Positions 6,472 through 14,610 of a stretch of 20,046 bases of DNA are shown here, in pieces. The notes beneath the pieces are model-generated. The model saw only the letters and a program-made list of their open reading frames with translations. It made no database searches and was not told the DNA's origin. The translations under genes were made by a program, and so were the position numbers. This DNA is from Streptomyces wedmorensis (lineage in GTDB: Bacteria; Actinomycetota; Actinomycetes; Streptomycetales; Streptomycetaceae). Within the stretch, counting starts at the first letter, position 1. Each line of letters opens with the position of its first letter. Location of the stretch: contig NZ_JNWK01000089.1 in assembly GCF_000716445.1 (NCBI RefSeq), forward strand, positions 1 through 20,046, read 5' to 3'.

Positions 6472-6834
6472 TTACTTGCAGTAAATCGAACCCGTGATTC
6501 TGTCCGGATTCTTACGGCAATCCCCTGATATCAGCGGTCACTTGACCGCACCCTGCGTGCCCGTTCGGCGCCGCCTCGCCATCGCCTGGTTATCCACCCG
6601 TTACTAGCGAGTAACGAACCCCCTTGTGCGGGGGGCCGGAATGGACCACGATCGGCGACGCTCGGTCCGAACCGCACCACCCCCGGCAAACCAACCGGGA
6701 ACGCGGCGAAGGTCCCCACCGGGCGGACCGGTGCCCCGGTACCGGTCGTGGACAGGGGGGTTCCCGCTCTCACCGAGTGGGGCCTGTCCAACTCAGGCCA
6801 CGCGAAACGCGTGGCCCATGGTTGTCGCTCGGGG
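6472..6834 (+). promoter_or_regulatory. palindrome-rich control region upstream of the DUF6230 operon
   Basis: The 605-bp gap 6368-6972 holds no supportable gene. It contains a series of perfect inverted repeats: TTACT-TGC-AGTAA (6472-6484), CTGATATCAG (6525-6534), GCGGTCA-CT-TGACCGC (6534-6549), CGTTACT-AGCG-AGTAACG (6599-6616), CCCCC-N6-GGGGG (6619-6634), GACCGGT-N8-ACCGGTC (6726-6747), TGGACAGG...CCTGTCCA (6749-6790) and GGCCACGCG-AAA-CGCGTGGCC (6796-6816). The TTACT/AGTAA pair recurs twice and resembles a dimer-binding site; the last two look like RNA hairpins in a long leader. No -35/-10 pair could be assigned confidently. Confidence 0.5.
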
Positions 6835-6972
6835 GTGATCGCCGGTGATTCGGACGCGCAGCGCGCCGCCCGATGCCTCGGCGCTCTCCTTCCCGAGGAC
6901 GTAGCTCTTCTCCCATCCCAGGACGGGCCCCTGGCCCTTCCGGAGATGTACGTCCGAGAAGGAGGAATTCTC

Positions 6973-7635
6973 ATGAAGTCCCAGGTTCGTGGCGGAACCA
7001 GGTGGAAGCGGTTCGCCGTCGTCATGGTCCCGAGCGTGGCCGCGACGGCCGCGATCGGCGTCGGCCTGGCCCAGGGTGCGCTCGCGGCGTCGTTCGCGAT
7101 CTCCGGCCAGGAGTTCAAGGTCTCCACCGACAAGCTCGAGGGCACCGAGTTCGTCCAGTACGGCAGCGTCGCCAAGGGCAAGAAGCTGGACGGCACGCCG
7201 TTCGGCGCCCCGGTCGCGGTCTCCGGCTTCGACACCGCCAAGATCACCAACATGTGCCAGTCCGTCGTGACCCCGGTTCCGGGCCTCGGCGACATCACCC
7301 TCCGCCTGGAGGCCGGCACGCAGGGCGCCTCCGACCCCGACAAGCGGGTCGACGCCAAGGAGCTCTACCTCGACGTCTCGTACCTCGAGGCCGACGCCGA
7401 GTTCAAGCAGATCGACATCGGCGTCGCCGCCGGCTCCCTCCCGAAGCACGCGGACGGCCAGGGCATCCAGCCCAACACCCAGGCCAACGAGAACGGCTTC
7501 GCGCAGCGCGCCGACAGCGTCACGCTGACCAAGGTCAAGCAGAAGGCGTGGGCCACCACGGCCGCCACCTTCAAGCTCCCCGACCTGAGCCTGTCCCTTC
7601 ACCGGGGCACCTCGAAGGAGTGCTTCCAGGGCTGA
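6973..7635 (+). CDS. secreted DUF6230 family protein
   Basis: A 220-aa exported protein of the DUF6230 family; older Streptomyces annotations sometimes call it a cholesterol esterase, but no esterase motif (no GXSXG) is visible, so I do not adopt that. Seen: a Sec signal peptide with basic n-region (KSQVRGGTRWKR), hydrophobic core and an ALA cleavage site near residue 38, then a beta-rich mature domain with alternating polar and hydrophobic residues and no further membrane segment. The mature part has just two cysteines, in NMCQSV and near the C-terminus in KECFQG, which could pair outside the cell. The ATG at 6973 follows a strong AAGGAGG by about 8 nt. It is the first gene of a three-gene set with DUF6114 and a Pro-rich secreted protein, suggesting an envelope complex. 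The function is unknown. Confidence 0.87.
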   Translation: MKSQVRGGTRWKRFAVVMVPSVAATAAIGVGLAQGALAASFAISGQEFKVSTDKLEGTEFVQYGSVAKGKKLDGTPFGAPVAVSGFDTAKITNMCQSVVTPVPGLGDITLRLEAGTQGASDPDKRVDAKELYLDVSYLEADAEFKQIDIGVAAGSLPKHADGQGIQPNTQANENGFAQRADSVTLTKVKQKAWATTAATFKLPDLSLSLHRGTSKECFQG

Positions 7636-7645
7636 TCCGGCCCCA

Positions 7646-7675
7646 GGGTGCGGGCCGCTCCGGCGGCCCGTACCC
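7646..7675 (+). terminator. intra-operon stem-loop after the DUF6230 gene
   Basis: GGGTGCGGGCCG (7646-7657) pairs with CGGCCCGTACCC (7664-7675) around a 6-nt loop: 12 pairs including one G-U. It begins 11 bp after the DUF6230 stop. Lacking a T-run and lying inside an apparent operon, it may be a partial terminator or an mRNA-stabilising hairpin that keeps the first gene more abundant than the rest. Confidence 0.5.
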
Positions 7676-7739
7676 GCTCCGGGGCACGGCCCCGCTTCGT
7701 ACCTCTTCTCAGCAACACCGCTTCCAGGGAGCTGTTTCC

Positions 7740-8291
7740 ATGAGCGCCGAGACCCCTGCCTCCCACGGAGTCCCCCAGCAGGACAACCGGTTCAAGGTCT
7801 GGCGGCAGACCCGGCCCTTCTGGGCGGGCCTGTTCACCATCCTCGGTGGTGTGCCGATCGCCTACCTTCCCTACGGGGACATGAGACTCGGCAACATCAC
7901 CATGGCGATGAAGACGACCGCCGGATCCGGCGCGCTGATCATCGGCGTCCTGCTCATCACGCTCGGCCTGACGATGTGGTACCAGCCCATCGTCCGGGTC
8001 TTCGCCGGTGTCGCGACGATCGTGCTGGGACTGGTCTCCATTCCCGTGTCGAACTTCGGCGGTCTCCTCATCGGATTCCTGCTCTCCCTCGTCGGAGGCG
8101 GCATGTCCATCGCCTGGGCACCCGCGCCGCCGGTCGAGGAGGTCTTCGAAGCCGAAGGCGACGAGCAGCCGGAGGAGTCCGCCGAGACCGAGGCCCTGTA
8201 CGCCCCCGGCGTCCCGGAGCAGCGCGAGGCGGAGCACCACCTGACCGAAACGACGATCGACGCCAACGGCGGGAGGAACAGTGCGGGGTGA
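7740..8291 (+). CDS. DUF6114 four-helix membrane protein
   Basis: A 183-aa integral membrane protein of the DUF6114 family, function unknown. Seen: a polar N-terminus, four hydrophobic segments at about residues 27-45, 61-80, 84-102 and 104-126, a RQTRPFWAGLF entry to the first helix and a PYGDMRLGNI loop between the first two, then an acidic tail (about 132-167, rich in Glu) that is probably cytoplasmic or a protein-docking region. The ATG at 7740 is preceded by AGGGAG at suitable spacing. The gene lies 104 bp after the DUF6230 gene and overlaps the next gene by 11 bp, so it is translationally coupled to the Pro-rich protein. Its pairing with a secreted DUF6230 protein suggests it anchors or exports that protein; this is inference from gene order only. 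Confidence 0.88.
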   Translation: MSAETPASHGVPQQDNRFKVWRQTRPFWAGLFTILGGVPIAYLPYGDMRLGNITMAMKTTAGSGALIIGVLLITLGLTMWYQPIVRVFAGVATIVLGLVSIPVSNFGGLLIGFLLSLVGGGMSIAWAPAPPVEEVFEAEGDEQPEESAETEALYAPGVPEQREAEHHLTETTIDANGGRNSAG

Positions 8292-9570
8292 CGAGACTCA
8301 GTCGGCGCTCGCGAAGGGGGGCCCGCGGCACGCGGCCCCGCGCAAGACGCTGCTGAACAGGATCCAGGGCCCGGCGGGCAAGGCGATGGCGCTGGCCGCC
8401 ATGCCGACCGCGGTGCTCGTGGGAATGGGCCTCGCGCCCAGCCCCGCCCTCGCCGACGAGAAGGACCTCCCCTTCGCCCCCGGCCCCTGCGTCACGCGCT
8501 CCGACGAGCCGACGCCGGAGGCCACGGAGACCGCGAAGCCGACCGAGACCGCCAAGCCGACGGCCACCCCCTCGGCCACGCCCTCCGGCACCCCGTCCAC
8601 CACCGCCTCGCCGACGCCGACCGCGACGGCGACCGGGGACACGACCGCGCGGCAGACCCGGGAGCGGGCCGAGCAGCCGGCCGCGACGCCGTCCGCCACG
8701 CCCACGCCGACCGCCACGCCCACGCCGACGAAGTCCACCAACCCGCTGGACCCGCTGGGCTGGGGCGACGCCCTCAAGGACATCTTCGACGGCTCGGACC
8801 CGAAGCCGTCGGCCACGCCCACGACCGCGGCGCCGACGACCCAGGCCCCGATCGCGCCCGCGGCGGCCGACGACGCGCCGGCCGCGACGACCGCGCCGAA
8901 GCCGGCGGCCACGACGGCCAAGCCGGCCGACGAGCCCGCCACCGACCCGGCCGCCGACAAGACGAAGGCCGCGATCCGCGAGGCCGCCGAGAAGGCCGGT
9001 GTCGAGACCGCGGAGCTGCCGCAGAAGGCCAAGGGCCTCGACGTCACGGCGGACGAGGACATACCCGAGGGCGCCAAGCCCCGCTTCCCGTGCCCCGAGC
9101 GCGACGACGCGGCGCTCGCGGCGGCCGACCTGGAGCCCGGCATCGCCCTGCTCCCGGACGAGCCCTGGCGCCTGGAGAGCTCGCTGCTCACCCTCAAGGG
9201 CCTCAAGTACCACGGCATCGTCGAGGTGAAGACCTACGGCGGCAAGATCAAGAAGGTCCTGAAGTTCACCGCCACCGGCGTGGACATCAAGGACCTGCAC
9301 CAGATGACGGACCACTCCGAGGGCCGTACGGCGCACGTCCGCTCCGCCAAGGGCTCGACGTCCACCATCACCGACGGCACGGTCACGATGTACACGGAGG
9401 AGCTGAAGGGCAACCTCCTCGGCATCATCCCGATCACCTTCGGCCCGGAGTCCCCGCCCCCGCTGGACCTTCCGTACGTCTTCTTCACCAACGTGAAGCT
9501 CAAGCAGGCCGGCCAGTTCGGCGGCACGCTCAGGGTCGAGGGCCTCCGCAACACGGTCGAGCCGAGCTGA
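8281..9570 (+). CDS. secreted Thr/Pro/Ala-rich surface protein
   Basis: A 429-aa exported protein of unknown function, third member of the DUF6230/DUF6114 set. Seen: a basic N-terminus, a hydrophobic stretch at about 35-57 ending in an ALA cleavage site (near residue 58), then Cys70, a long low-complexity Thr/Pro/Ala linker (about 74-225, with repeated TPSATP- and KPTAT-like units) interrupted by a conserved-looking NPLDPLGWGDALKDIFDG block (154-171), Cys271 in RFPCPE, and a C-terminal beta-rich domain (about 295-425). The linker resembles wall-spanning, possibly glycosylated regions of actinobacterial surface proteins. The GTG at 8281 is preceded by GGGAGG and overlaps the DUF6114 gene by 11 bp, showing translational coupling. 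No sortase motif or C-terminal anchor helix is present. Some databases label relatives HypF-like, which the sequence does not support. Confidence 0.85.
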   Translation: MRGDETQSALAKGGPRHAAPRKTLLNRIQGPAGKAMALAAMPTAVLVGMGLAPSPALADEKDLPFAPGPCVTRSDEPTPEATETAKPTETAKPTATPSATPSGTPSTTASPTPTATATGDTTARQTRERAEQPAATPSATPTPTATPTPTKSTNPLDPLGWGDALKDIFDGSDPKPSATPTTAAPTTQAPIAPAAADDAPAATTAPKPAATTAKPADEPATDPAADKTKAAIREAAEKAGVETAELPQKAKGLDVTADEDIPEGAKPRFPCPERDDAALAAADLEPGIALLPDEPWRLESSLLTLKGLKYHGIVEVKTYGGKIKKVLKFTATGVDIKDLHQMTDHSEGRTAHVRSAKGSTSTITDGTVTMYTEELKGNLLGIIPITFGPESPPPLDLPYVFFTNVKLKQAGQFGGTLRVEGLRNTVEPS

Positions 9571-9594
9571 CCCCCGTACCACTCCGGGAGCCGC

Positions 9595-9639
9595 ACACGA
9601 CGAAGCCCCCGTCCGCACCGGACGGGGGCTTCGTCGTGT
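9595..9639. terminator. bidirectional terminator between the secreted-protein operon and pyk
   Basis: A perfect 21-bp inverted repeat with a CAC loop: the left arm starts ACACGACGAAGCCCCC at 9595 and the right arm ends at 9639. It lies 24 bp after the Pro-rich gene stop and abuts the pyk stop (9641), so it serves both convergent transcripts. This is the strongest hairpin in the window. Confidence 0.93.
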
Positions 9640-9640
9640 C

Positions 9641-11071
9641 TCAGGCGGTCTCGGTGCCGCCGAGGTGGTGGACGCGCACCATGTTGGTGGTGCCGGGGAC
9701 GCCGGGGGGCGAGCCGGCGGTGATGACCATGGTGTCACCGGCGTTGTAGCGCTGGAGCTTGAGGAGCTCGGCGTCCACGATGTCGACCATGGCGTCCGTG
9801 GTCTCCACGAACGGGACGAGGAAGGACTCCACGCCCCAGCTCAGGGTGAGCTGGTTGCGGGTGCCCTCGTCCGTGGTGAAGGCGAGGATCGGCTGCTGCG
9901 TGCGGTAGCGGGAGAGACGGCGGGCCGTGTCGCCGGACTGGGTGAAGGCGATCAGCGCCTTGCCGTCCAGGAAGTCCGCGATCTCGCAGGCCGCGCGGGC
10001 GACGGAGCCGCCCTGGGTGCGCGGCTTCTTGCCCGGGACCAGCGGCTGGAGGCCCTTGGCGAGCAGCTCCTCCTCGGCCGCGGCGACGATCTTCGACATC
10101 GTCTTCACGGTCTCGATCGGGTACGCGCCGACCGAGGACTCCGCCGACAGCATGACCGCGTCCGCGCCGTCCAGGATCGCGTTGGCGACGTCGCTCGCCT
10201 CGGCGCGGGTCGGCCGGGAGTTGGTGATCATCGACTCCATCATCTGGGTGGCGACGATGACCGGCTTGGCGTTGCGGCGGCACATCTCCACGAGGCGCTT
10301 CTGCACCATCGGGACCTTCTCCAGCGGGTACTCCACCGCGAGGTCGCCACGGGCCACCATGACCGCGTCGAAGGCGGCGACGACGTCCGCCATGTTCTCG
10401 ACGGCCTGCGGCTTCTCCACCTTGGCGATGACGGGGACCCGACGGCCCTCCTCGTCCATCACCTTGTGGACGTCCTTGACGTCGTTCGCGTCGCGGACGA
10501 AGGACAGGGCGACCATGTCGCAGCCCATCCGGAGCGCGAAGCGGAGGTCGTCGACGTCCTTCTCCGACAGCGCGGGCACGTTGACGGCCGCGCCGGGCAG
10601 GTTGATGCCCTTGTGGTCGGAGATGACACCGCCCTCGACGACGATGGTCTTGACGCGGGGGCCGTCGACCTCGACGACCCGCAGCTCGACGTTGCCGTCG
10701 TTGATCAGGACCTGGTCGCCCTTGGAGACGTCGCCCGGGAGGCCCTTGTAGGTGGTGCCGCAGATCGACTTGTCACCGGGGACGTCGTCGGTGGTGATGG
10801 TGAACTCGTCACCGCGCACCAGCTCGACCGGTCCCTCGGCGAAGGTCTCGAGGCGGATCTTCGGGCCCTGGAGGTCGGCGAGGACGCCGACGGCGCGCCC
10901 GGTGTCCGCGGAGACCTGCCGGACGCGGTCGTACCGCTCCTGGTGCTCTGCCTGGGATCCGTGGCTGAAGTTGAATCGGGCCACGTTCATGCCGGCCTCG
11001 ATGAGAGCCTTCAGCTGCTCATACGAGTCGACGGCGGGGCCCAGCGTGCAGACGATTTTGGAACGGCGCAT
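9641..11071 (-). CDS. pyk: pyruvate kinase
   Basis: Converts phosphoenolpyruvate and ADP to pyruvate and ATP, the last step of glycolysis, in the cytoplasm. The 476-aa length is typical of bacterial enzymes. Seen: the N-terminal RRSKIVCTLGPA strand; RFNFSHG with Arg32; an inserted B domain (about 70-165); the catalytic block IAKVEK with Lys217 and the metal ligands Glu219 and Asp243 (ARGDL); NSRPTRAEASDVANAILDG (284-302) and LSAESSVGAYP; and the C-terminal allosteric domain with MVITAGSPPG. QGPKIR carries Lys71 at the position that is Glu in potassium-requiring enzymes, so K+-independent activity is expected. The ATG at 11071 fits the family N-terminus; a TAGGAT -10-like box ends 7 nt upstream. 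It lies 82 bp downstream of ackA but has its own promoter region. Probably the pyk2 paralogue of S. coelicolor by gene order. Confidence 0.97.
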   Translation of the reverse strand: MRRSKIVCTLGPAVDSYEQLKALIEAGMNVARFNFSHGSQAEHQERYDRVRQVSADTGRAVGVLADLQGPKIRLETFAEGPVELVRGDEFTITTDDVPGDKSICGTTYKGLPGDVSKGDQVLINDGNVELRVVEVDGPRVKTIVVEGGVISDHKGINLPGAAVNVPALSEKDVDDLRFALRMGCDMVALSFVRDANDVKDVHKVMDEEGRRVPVIAKVEKPQAVENMADVVAAFDAVMVARGDLAVEYPLEKVPMVQKRLVEMCRRNAKPVIVATQMMESMITNSRPTRAEASDVANAILDGADAVMLSAESSVGAYPIETVKTMSKIVAAAEEELLAKGLQPLVPGKKPRTQGGSVARAACEIADFLDGKALIAFTQSGDTARRLSRYRTQQPILAFTTDEGTRNQLTLSWGVESFLVPFVETTDAMVDIVDAELLKLQRYNAGDTMVITAGSPPGVPGTTNMVRVHHLGGTETA

Positions 11072-11078
11072 GAGGCGG

Positions 11079-11122
11079 ATCCTATCGGTTTGTTTCACTG
11101 CGGAATATTCCGTCTGGCGGAA
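11079..11122 (-). promoter_or_regulatory. pyk promoter with CGGAATATTCCG operator
   Basis: TAGGAT (11079-11084, minus strand) is a good -10 element ending 7 nt before the pyk ATG, predicting a leaderless mRNA. At -35 spacing lies TATTCC, inside the perfect 12-bp palindrome CGGAATATTCCG (11101-11112). A third half-site, CGGAA, is at 11118-11122. The arrangement suggests a regulator bound over or beside the -35 position. Confidence 0.55.
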
Positions 11123-11153
11123 AGTACAAATGGGCGCGGGCCCGCTCAGGCGT

Positions 11154-12419
11154 TCACTCGTTCGAGCTCCCGAGGGCGAGAACGAGCGCGTGGCTCTGGC
11201 GCGCGATCTCCAGCTCCTCGTCCGTCGGCACCACGGCCACGGCCACCCGCGCGTAGTTCGGCGAGATGATCCGCGCCTCGTCGGAACGTACGGAGTTGAG
11301 GTCCGCGTCCACCGCGAGCCCGAGCTCCTCCAGGCCCGCGATCGCAGCCTCCCGCACCGGGGCCGCGTTCTCGCCGACCCCCGCCGTGAACGCCACCGCG
11401 TCCACCCGGCCGAGCACCGCGTAGTACGCGCCGATGTACTTCTTCAGACGGTGGATGTACACGTCGAAGGCGAGCGCCGCCCGCTCGTCGCCCTCGTCGA
11501 TCCGGCGACGGATCTCCCGCATGTCGTTGTCGCCGCAGAGTCCCACCAGGCCCGACTTCTTGTTCAGCAGCACGTCGATCTCGTCCGCCGACATGCCCGC
11601 CACCCGCTTGAGGTGGAAGGTGACCGCCGGGTCGATGTCGCCCGAGCGGGTGCCCATCACCAGGCCCTCCAGGGGCGTCAGGCCCATCGAGGTGTCCACG
11701 CACCGGCCGCCCGCCACCGCCGAGGCGGACGCGCCGTTGCCCAGGTGCAGCACGATCACGTTCACCTCCTCCGGCGTCTTGCCGAGGAGCTTCGCCGTCT
11801 CGCGCGACACGTAGGCGTGGGACGTGCCGTGGAAGCCGTACCGCCGGATCCGGTGCGCGTCGGCGGTCTCCACGTCGATCGCGTACCGGGCGGCCGCCTC
11901 CGGCATCGTCGTGTGGAACGCGGTGTCGAAGACCGCCACCTGCGGCAGGTCGGGACGGAGCGCCATCGCCGTACGGATGCCGATGAGGTTCGCCGGATTG
12001 TGCAGCGGCGCCACCGGCACCAGCCGCTCGATCTCCGCGAGCACCTCGTCGTCGATGACCGTCGGCTGGGTGAACCGCAGCCCGCCGTGCACCACCCGGT
12101 GGCCGATCGCGGCCAGTTCGGGGGAGTCGAGGCCGAGCCCGTCCGCCGTCAGCTCCCCGGCGACCGCCTTCAGCGCGGCCGTGTGGTCGGCGATCGGACC
12201 GGTCGTCTCCCGCTTCGCGCCCCCGCCGCCCTGCAGCGGGGTGTGCACCAGCCGGGAGGTCTCCTCGCCGATCCGCTCCACGAGCCCCTGCGCCAGACGG
12301 CTGTCGTCACGCATGTCGAGCAGCTGGTACTTCAGCGACGAGGAACCGGAGTTGAGGACGAGGACGCGGGTCGGCGCGGTGCCGGCGCCGGTCGCGGAGG
12401 TCTCGGATGCGGCGGTCAT
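11154..12419 (-). CDS. ackA: acetate kinase
   Basis: Reversibly transfers phosphate between acetyl phosphate and ADP, giving acetate and ATP; with Pta it forms the acetate overflow and assimilation route. The 421-aa length is a little above the common 400 because of an N-terminal Thr/Ala-rich extension (residues 1-16). Seen in order: VLVLNSGSSSLKY (Asn23), GHRVVHGG (Arg108), APLHNPAN (His140), FDTAFH (Asp165), YGFHGTSH (His197), HLGNGAS, MGTRSGDIDP (Arg258) and FTAGVGENA, which cover both family signatures and the catalytic residues. The ATG at 12419 shares ATGA with the pta stop codon (12416-12419), so the two genes form a translationally coupled operon in the order pta-ackA. Regulation probably acts upstream of pta. 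Very secure. Confidence 0.97.
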   Translation of the reverse strand: MTAASETSATGAGTAPTRVLVLNSGSSSLKYQLLDMRDDSRLAQGLVERIGEETSRLVHTPLQGGGGAKRETTGPIADHTAALKAVAGELTADGLGLDSPELAAIGHRVVHGGLRFTQPTVIDDEVLAEIERLVPVAPLHNPANLIGIRTAMALRPDLPQVAVFDTAFHTTMPEAAARYAIDVETADAHRIRRYGFHGTSHAYVSRETAKLLGKTPEEVNVIVLHLGNGASASAVAGGRCVDTSMGLTPLEGLVMGTRSGDIDPAVTFHLKRVAGMSADEIDVLLNKKSGLVGLCGDNDMREIRRRIDEGDERAALAFDVYIHRLKKYIGAYYAVLGRVDAVAFTAGVGENAAPVREAAIAGLEELGLAVDADLNSVRSDEARIISPNYARVAVAVVPTDEELEIARQSHALVLALGSSNE

Positions 12420-14506
12420 GCGGGGAGCTCCTGACCCTGGGAGGGGACCTGGGACTGGATCGCCGTGATGGCGACCGTGTTGACGATGTCGCTGACGAGC
12501 GCGCCCCGCGAGAGGTCGTTCACGGGCTTGCGCAGACCCTGGAGCACCGGACCGACGGCCACGGCGCCGGCCGAACGCTGCACGGCCTTGTAGGTGTTGT
12601 TGCCGGTGTTCAGGTCCGGGAAGATCAGGACGGACGCCTGCCCGGCCACCTCCGAATCCGGCAGCTTCGTCGCCGCCACCGACGGCTCGACGGCGGCGTC
12701 GTACTGGATCGGGCCCTCGATCCGCAGCTCCGGATGGGCCTCGCGGACCAGCTTGGTCGCCTCCCGCACCTTGTCGACGTCCGCGCCCGAGCCGGAGGTG
12801 CCCGTCGAGTACGAGAGCATCGCGATCCGCGGCTCCACCCCGAACCGGGCCGCGGTCGCCGCCGACTGGGCCGCGATGTCGGCGAGCTGCTCGGCGTCCG
12901 GGTCCGGGTTGACCGCGCAGTCGCCGTACACCAGGACCTTGTCGGCGAGGCACATGAAGAAGACCGAGGAGACGATCGAGGCGTCGGGCTTCGTCTTGAT
13001 GATCTCGAAGGCGGGGCGGATCGTCGCCGCCGTCGAGTGCACCGAACCCGAGACCATGCCGTCGGCGAGACCCTCCTGGACCATCAGGGTGCCGAAGTAG
13101 TTGACGTCCGAGACGACGTCGTACGCGAGCTCGACGGTGACGCCCTTGTGGGCCCGCAGCGCCGCGTACTTCTCGGCGAAGGAGTCCCGCAGCTGCGAGG
13201 TCTGCGGGTCGATCAGCTGCGTGTCGCGCAGCTCCACGCTCAGGTCGGCCGCCTTCTTGCGGATCGTCTCCACGTCGCCGAGCAGCGTCAGGTCGCACAC
13301 GTCCCGGCGGATCAGGACGTCGGCGGCGCGCAGCACCCGCTCCTCGGTGCCCTCGGGGAGCACCACCCGGCGCCGGTCCGCCCGCGCCTGTTCGAGCAGC
13401 TCGTGCTCGAACATCATCGGCGTGACCCGGCCGCTGCGGGCGACCGAGATCCGCTTGAGCAGGTCGGCGGTGTCGACGTGCCGCTCGAACAGGCCGAGGG
13501 CCGTCTCCGCCTTGCGCGGGGTGGCGGCGTTCAGCTTGCCTTCGAGGGAGAAGAGCTCGGCCGCCGTCGGGAAGCTGTTGCCGGGGACCGAGATGACCGG
13601 GGTGCCGGGCGCGAGGCGGGCCGCCAGGGTCAGGATCTCCTCGCTGGGCCGCTCGTCGAGGGTGAGCAGCACCCCGGCGATCGGCGGCGTGCCGGCCGAG
13701 TGGGCGGCGAGCGCTCCGATGACCAGGTCGGCCCGGTCCCCGGGGGTGACGACGAGGCAGCCGGGGGTCAGCGCGTTGAGGAAGTTCGGCAGCATCGCGC
13801 CGCCGAAGACGAAGTCCAGGGCGTCGCGCGCGAGGCCCGCGTCGTCGCCGAGGACGACGGAGGCGCCGAGCGCGTGGGTGATCTGGGCGACGGTGGGCGC
13901 GGCGAGCGCCGGCTCGTCGGGCAGTACGTAGCAGGGTACGGGGACCCGGGTCGCGAGCCGCTCCAGCGCCGCGAGGTCCTCGGGCGCCACCCGGTTGACG
14001 ACCATCGCGAGCACGTCGCAGCCGAGTCCGTCGTAGGCCCGGAAGGCGTTGCGGGCCTCGGCCCGTACGGACTCCGCCGGCTGGCCCTTGCCCCCGACGA
14101 CCGGTATGACGGAGGCGCCGAACTCGTTGGCCAGCCGGGCGTTGAGCGCGAGCTCGTCGGGGAGCTGCGTGGCGGCGAAGTCGGTGCCGAGGACCAGGAC
14201 GACCTCGTACTCGCGGGCGACGGCGTGGAAGCGGTCGACGAGCTGCGAGACCAGCTCGTCGGTGCCCCGCTCGGCCTGGAGCGCCGAGGCCTCGTGATAG
14301 TCCATGCCGTAGACCGTCGAGGGGTCCTGCGTGAGCCGGTAGCGGGCCCGCAGCAGGTCGAAGAGGCGGTCGGGGCCGTCGTGCACCAGCGGACGGAACA
14401 CCCCCACCCGGTCCACCTGGCGGGTGAGGAGCTCCATGACTCCCAGCTCGACGACCTGGCGGCCGTCTCCGCGGTCGATCCCGGTCACGTACACGCTGCG
14501 CGTCAC
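12416..14506 (-). CDS. pta: phosphate acetyltransferase, long three-domain form
   Basis: Converts acetyl-CoA and phosphate to acetyl phosphate and CoA, feeding AckA. At 696 aa it is the long form, like E. coli Pta. Seen: an N-terminal BioD-like (P-loop NTPase-fold) domain at about 1-200 starting TRSVYVTGIDRGDGRQ, in which the glycine-rich loop looks degenerate; a middle DRTGG-type domain (about 210-340); and the C-terminal catalytic PTA_PTB domain (about 370-690) with RVVLPEGTEERVLRAA, GLADGMVSGSVHSTAATIRP and the LSYSTGTSGSG motif. GTG at 14506 is chosen because AGGAG stands 8 nt before it and the protein starts directly at the first strand; an in-frame ATG further up has no such site. It overlaps ackA by 4 bp and is divergent from pfkA across a 302-bp gap. 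Confidence 0.96.
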   Translation of the reverse strand: MTRSVYVTGIDRGDGRQVVELGVMELLTRQVDRVGVFRPLVHDGPDRLFDLLRARYRLTQDPSTVYGMDYHEASALQAERGTDELVSQLVDRFHAVAREYEVVLVLGTDFAATQLPDELALNARLANEFGASVIPVVGGKGQPAESVRAEARNAFRAYDGLGCDVLAMVVNRVAPEDLAALERLATRVPVPCYVLPDEPALAAPTVAQITHALGASVVLGDDAGLARDALDFVFGGAMLPNFLNALTPGCLVVTPGDRADLVIGALAAHSAGTPPIAGVLLTLDERPSEEILTLAARLAPGTPVISVPGNSFPTAAELFSLEGKLNAATPRKAETALGLFERHVDTADLLKRISVARSGRVTPMMFEHELLEQARADRRRVVLPEGTEERVLRAADVLIRRDVCDLTLLGDVETIRKKAADLSVELRDTQLIDPQTSQLRDSFAEKYAALRAHKGVTVELAYDVVSDVNYFGTLMVQEGLADGMVSGSVHSTAATIRPAFEIIKTKPDASIVSSVFFMCLADKVLVYGDCAVNPDPDAEQLADIAAQSAATAARFGVEPRIAMLSYSTGTSGSGADVDKVREATKLVREAHPELRIEGPIQYDAAVEPSVAATKLPDSEVAGQASVLIFPDLNTGNNTYKAVQRSAGAVAVGPVLQGLRKPVNDLSRGALVSDIVNTVAITAIQSQVPSQGQELPA

Positions 14507-14610
14507 GCCGTGGTCTCCTGTCCAGTCCTGCGGAAAGGGCCGAGCTGTGCCTCGCGGCACCTTCGCGGCCCGTGCGTCAATCGACAGTGCTCAGAAAGCC
14601 CCGTTAGGGC

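Noticed and set aside
6973..7635. Cholesterol esterase function for the DUF6230 protein
   Set aside because: No GXSXG or other hydrolase catalytic motif is present; the label seems to be inherited annotation.
8068..9738. Long minus-strand frame opposite the Pro-rich protein and the terminator
   Set aside because: Gly/Arg-rich low-complexity reading of the reverse strand; the plus-strand frame has a signal peptide, ribosome site and operon context.
11072..11098. Nine-codon N-terminal extension of pyruvate kinase from a GTG at 11098
   Set aside because: No ribosome site, the extension would be translated through the predicted -10 box, and the family N-terminus begins at the ATG at 11071.
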